14,645 bases of DNA, taken from NCBI GenBank assembly GCA_002499185.1, contig DAKN01000100.1:1-14645 (forward strand), written 5' to 3'. This document shows, piece after piece, positions 12,841-14,645 of the stretch. Each line of letters opens with the position of its first letter. Positions within the stretch are counted from its first letter, which is position 1. Source of the stretch: Candidatus Pacearchaeota archaeon UBA284. Lineage in GTDB: Archaea; Nanobdellota; Nanobdellia; Pacearchaeales; UBA284. Made by a program: the position numbers and the translations under genes. A model generated the notes under the pieces. It saw only the letters and a list, made by a program, of their open reading frames with translations. It had not been told where the DNA came from and searched no databases.

Positions 12841-12868
12841 ATTAGTAATTAAACAAAGGATAAAAGAG

Positions 12869-13246
12869 ATGGAAGACAGACCAAAAGTAGAAAAGATTCT
12901 TAAAGAACTTATAGAAATATTGCCAAAAGAAAAATATTCAGAAGTTGATAAATTACTTTATGATTTGCTAACACAGAACGAATTGAAAATGTCTGCTATA
13001 ATTTATATGACAGAGTGCCAACTTTCCACAATTTCCTATATGTGTGTGAATAAAAGTAAAAGAAAAGGTAAGAATGAATTTGCCAGACAAATAAAACTTG
13101 CTCAATATGGTATAGATAGCATCCCAACTCCATTAATGTCAGATTGTTATTTTAAGGATGTATTAGTTAAGCAAGTAATTAGAGGTCATAATAAAAGTGT
13201 AAAGGAATGGATTAAAGACCGCTACAAAATTTCTATTGACTTTTAA
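12869..13246 (+). CDS. Unidentified 125-residue helical basic protein
   Basis: Predominantly helical: an N-terminal charged helix (KVEKILKELIEILPKEKY), a middle with Met/Thr/Tyr and two cysteines, and a basic patch (NKSKRKGKNEF). The C-terminus (DVLVKQVIRGHNKSVKEWIKDRY) could act as a short DNA-binding helix pair, though no helix-turn-helix is certain. A TTG at 12812 is in frame but lies on the -35 box. The ATG at 12869, eight bases after AAAGGA, is the start. Its last codons (Ile-Asp-Phe-stop) are the -35 box of P7. Function unknown. Confidence 0.75.
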   Translation: MEDRPKVEKILKELIEILPKEKYSEVDKLLYDLLTQNELKMSAIIYMTECQLSTISYMCVNKSKRKGKNEFARQIKLAQYGIDSIPTPLMSDCYFKDVLVKQVIRGHNKSVKEWIKDRYKISIDF

Positions 13247-13264
13247 TATGTAATATGGTATAAT
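13236..13264 (+). promoter_or_regulatory. Promoter P7
   Basis: TTGACT at 13236-13241, 17-base spacer, TATAAT at 13259-13264 with TGG extension. The -35 is entirely inside the end of the preceding coding sequence. The run CTATTGACTTTTA, with A/T-rich flank, matches P3, showing that these promoters are related outside the hexamers. It drives the Cys-rich, membrane and RNA ligase genes. Confidence 0.88.
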
Positions 13265-13276
13265 GTTAATAAATTT

Positions 13277-13284
13277 AAAAGGAG
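13277..13284 (+). promoter_or_regulatory. Ribosome binding site that fixes a TTG start
   Basis: AAAAGGAG lies seven bases before TTG at 13292. No ATG occurs near it in the right frame; the first in-frame ATG is 22 codons further on, past the CxxC motif. The RBS, promoter spacing and protein pattern together support initiation at TTG. Confidence 0.7.
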
Positions 13285-13291
13285 AAAGCAA

Positions 13292-13492
13292 TTGAGCAAA
13301 AAAGTTAGAATATTTATTGATAAAGAAATAGATGATTGCAGTCAGTGTGCTTTTGGTATGCTGTTGTATACTTTTTCTGGGAAAGTAATTTGTTCTTGTT
13401 ATAAACTTAATCATGGAATTAAATCAAAAAAAGGAAAGTTCCCAATTCCAATGGATTGCCCATTCAGAAACAAATCTTTAAAAGGAGAATAA
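13292..13492 (+). CDS. Small cysteine-rich protein with TTG start
   Basis: 66 residues, basic, with C16-x2-C19, C34-x-C36 and C56 in Cys-Pro-Phe. This is the same order (CxxC, mid Cys, Cys plus aromatic) as the products at 199, 438 and 3775. It reads from TTG at 13292, supported by AAAAGGAG at 13277-13284. It is first behind P7, with the next ATG one base after its stop. It is probably a one-zinc protein. A tail of basic residues (HGIKSKKGKF) between the last two cysteines could contact nucleic acid. Function unknown. Confidence 0.75.
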   Translation: MSKKVRIFIDKEIDDCSQCAFGMLLYTFSGKVICSCYKLNHGIKSKKGKFPIPMDCPFRNKSLKGE

Positions 13493-13493
13493 T

Positions 13494-13832
13494 ATGTTTA
13501 AAGTGATGTTTTACATTATGATATTAGCAGTAATTTTTTTGGTGTATTTCTCACTTTCGTTTAATGATTCCACCACAGAAATTATAACTGTAAACAGATT
13601 AGAACGAGTAGGGGATAATGGTGGAGAATACTTGATATTTACATACAAAGATGGGATTCCCTATATGGTATTTGAAAATACCGATAATATGTTTCGTGGT
13701 AAATGGAATTCATCAGATTTCTATAACAGATTACAGGTAGGTAAAAAATATAAATTTGTAGTTATTGGGTATAGGGTCCCCTTTCTATCAATGTATAAGA
13801 ATATAATAAAAATTGAAGAAATACAGGAGTAA
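13494..13832 (+). CDS. Small membrane-anchored protein, possibly DUF1523-like
   Basis: 112 residues. Residues 1-22 form a single hydrophobic segment (FYIMILAVIFLVYFSL) with one Lys before it, most likely an uncleaved N-terminal anchor with the rest outside the membrane. The soluble part is beta-rich. It ends with KWNSSDFYNRLQVGKKYKF and VIGYRVPFLSMYKNIIKI, which resembles the end of small phage/bacterial proteins grouped as DUF1523. I make that match from memory of the pattern, and it needs a profile search. RBS AAAGGAG at 13481-13487. Function unknown; an envelope location is the only firm inference. Confidence 0.75.
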   Translation: MFKVMFYIMILAVIFLVYFSLSFNDSTTEIITVNRLERVGDNGGEYLIFTYKDGIPYMVFENTDNMFRGKWNSSDFYNRLQVGKKYKFVVIGYRVPFLSMYKNIIKIEEIQE

Positions 13833-13836
13833 TTAT

Positions 13837-14645
13837 ATGAAAATAATCCTATCAGATGTTCTTACTCTTATAAAAGATAAAAAGGAATTTCGTGCACAGA
13901 TTTGTGAAGGTAATTTCATAAAGATTACTTATACTCATGTTACAAGTGATTCCTTTTATGATTCAGAAGGTAAGTTAAGTCCAATCCTTACAGAATTAAG
14001 GGGAGTAGTGTTTGATAGGATTTCCGAAGAAATAATTGCAAGACCTTTACATAAGTTTTTCAATATTGGAGAGAAGCAAGAAACATTGCCTGAAGTTGTT
14101 GAAGATATGACTTTTGTGGTTGAGGAGAAGAAAGATGGGTCAATGATATTTTTCTTCTGGGATAAATATTCAATGAAATTAAGAGCAAATACAAAAAACG
14201 AATTTTATGATAACATACAGATAAAAACAGCAATGGAGATTGTTGAGAAAAATCTCGCATTAAAGAACTTTTTGATAATGTCAACACAGAGTGGATTTAC
14301 CCCTATCTTTGAAATAGTGGGTGCTTGGAATCAGATAGTTGTTCCTTATCTTAAAACAGACCTTGTTCTTATAGCAATAAGAGAAAATAAAACAGGGGAA
14401 TATGTAAACATCCATAATACAGATATGAATAAAATATGTTCTATTGTAAATACAGAAACATTTTCATATGATGAGATTGTGGAGAGAGTAAAGACCCTTG
14501 AGGGTGTAGAAGGGTATGTTCTGAAAAATGATAAGGTATGGGTAAAGGTTAAGACAAATTGGTATCTTGACAGACATCACATACTTGATGCATTCAATCT
14601 TGCAGTATGGAAGGTTGCAAGAATCATACTTAATAATGAAATAGA
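13837..14645 (+). CDS. T4 Rnl1-type RNA ligase (3' end beyond window)
   Basis: 269 residues are visible of an expected ~370. The ligase motifs lie at nearly the same positions as in T4 RNA ligase 1: TELRGVVFD (52-60), RPLHKFFNIGE (69-79), nucleotidyl-lysine motif I E-K98-K-D-G-S (97-102), FEIVG (158-162), EGYVLK (225-230) and VKVKTNWY (236-243) with the two motif V lysines. It would join 5'-phosphate and 3'-hydroxyl RNA ends, using ATP to adenylate K98. T4 uses this enzyme with a kinase-phosphatase to reseal tRNAs cut by host anticodon nucleases. No such partner is in this window, but one may lie outside. AGGAG at 13825-13829 precedes the ATG by seven bases. Third gene behind P7. No stop is reached before the edge. 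Confidence 0.93.
   Translation, partial: MKIILSDVLTLIKDKKEFRAQICEGNFIKITYTHVTSDSFYDSEGKLSPILTELRGVVFDRISEEIIARPLHKFFNIGEKQETLPEVVEDMTFVVEEKKDGSMIFFFWDKYSMKLRANTKNEFYDNIQIKTAMEIVEKNLALKNFLIMSTQSGFTPIFEIVGAWNQIVVPYLKTDLVLIAIRENKTGEYVNIHNTDMNKICSIVNTETFSYDEIVERVKTLEGVEGYVLKNDKVWVKVKTNWYLDRHHILDAFNLAVWKVARIILNNEI

Noticed and set aside
1..14645. CRISPR array, tRNA or rRNA genes, transposase or integrase, attachment sites
   Set aside because: No regularly spaced repeats, cloverleaf-forming gaps or recombinase motifs were seen; no gap between supported genes exceeds about 100 bases.

Overview
The window reads as a slice of the early/accessory region of a large, AT-rich bacteriophage genome, probably infecting a low-GC Firmicute. 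Every gene is on the + strand and packed with gaps of a few bases or ATGA/TAATG overlaps. Nearly every start is preceded by a strong AAGGAG-type ribosome binding site, and seven sigma-A (sigma-70-like) promoters can be read directly, most with an extended -10 (TGn-TATAAT). No structural, packaging or replication genes are recognisable. There are no tRNA genes, no CRISPR array and no insertion sequence. The phage assignment rests on gene content (T4 Rnl1-type RNA ligase, Thg1-like enzyme, stand-alone HNH protein, many small orphan genes) and architecture. The host assignment is inference from base composition and signals.

Layout. 1-848: the end of an unknown gene and two small Cys-rich genes, closed by an intrinsic terminator that is superimposed on promoter P1. 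945-2601 (P1): an M28-type zinc peptidase, a zinc-ribbon protein and a Thg1-like 3'-5' polymerase. 2653-4856 (P2): four unrecognised genes, one Cys-rich, with a decayed promoter copy before the last. 4971-7090 (P3): two unknown genes, an HNH nuclease and another unknown gene. 7136-8596 (P4): nadD and nadE. 8646-12082 or further (P5): an unknown gene, pncB, an unknown gene, pncA, then a P-loop/zinc-binding protein and a protein with a degenerate P-loop. 12869-13246 (P6): one unknown gene. 13292 to the window end (P7): a Cys-rich protein, a membrane-anchored protein and the start of a T4 Rnl1-like RNA ligase that runs off the edge.

The centrepiece is a complete nicotinamide-to-NAD+ route in about 4.3 kb: PncA (nicotinamide to nicotinate), PncB (to NaMN), NadD (to NaAD) and ammonia-dependent NadE (to NAD+). 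Nicotinamide is what NADase effectors of anti-phage defence release (TIR, SIR2 and similar), so the likely role is to rebuild NAD+ during infection. This is the four-step deamidating route, unlike the two-enzyme NARP1 and NARP2 routes described in phages. Two RNA-repair-type enzymes (Thg1-like and Rnl1-like) in the same window would fit resistance to tRNA-cleaving defences. Together they look like a counter-defence or metabolic-maintenance region. The second notable feature is a dispersed promoter cassette (-35, spacer, extended -10, leader and RBS up to the ATG), present in two close copies and one decayed copy, with -35 boxes often placed on the stop codon of the preceding gene.
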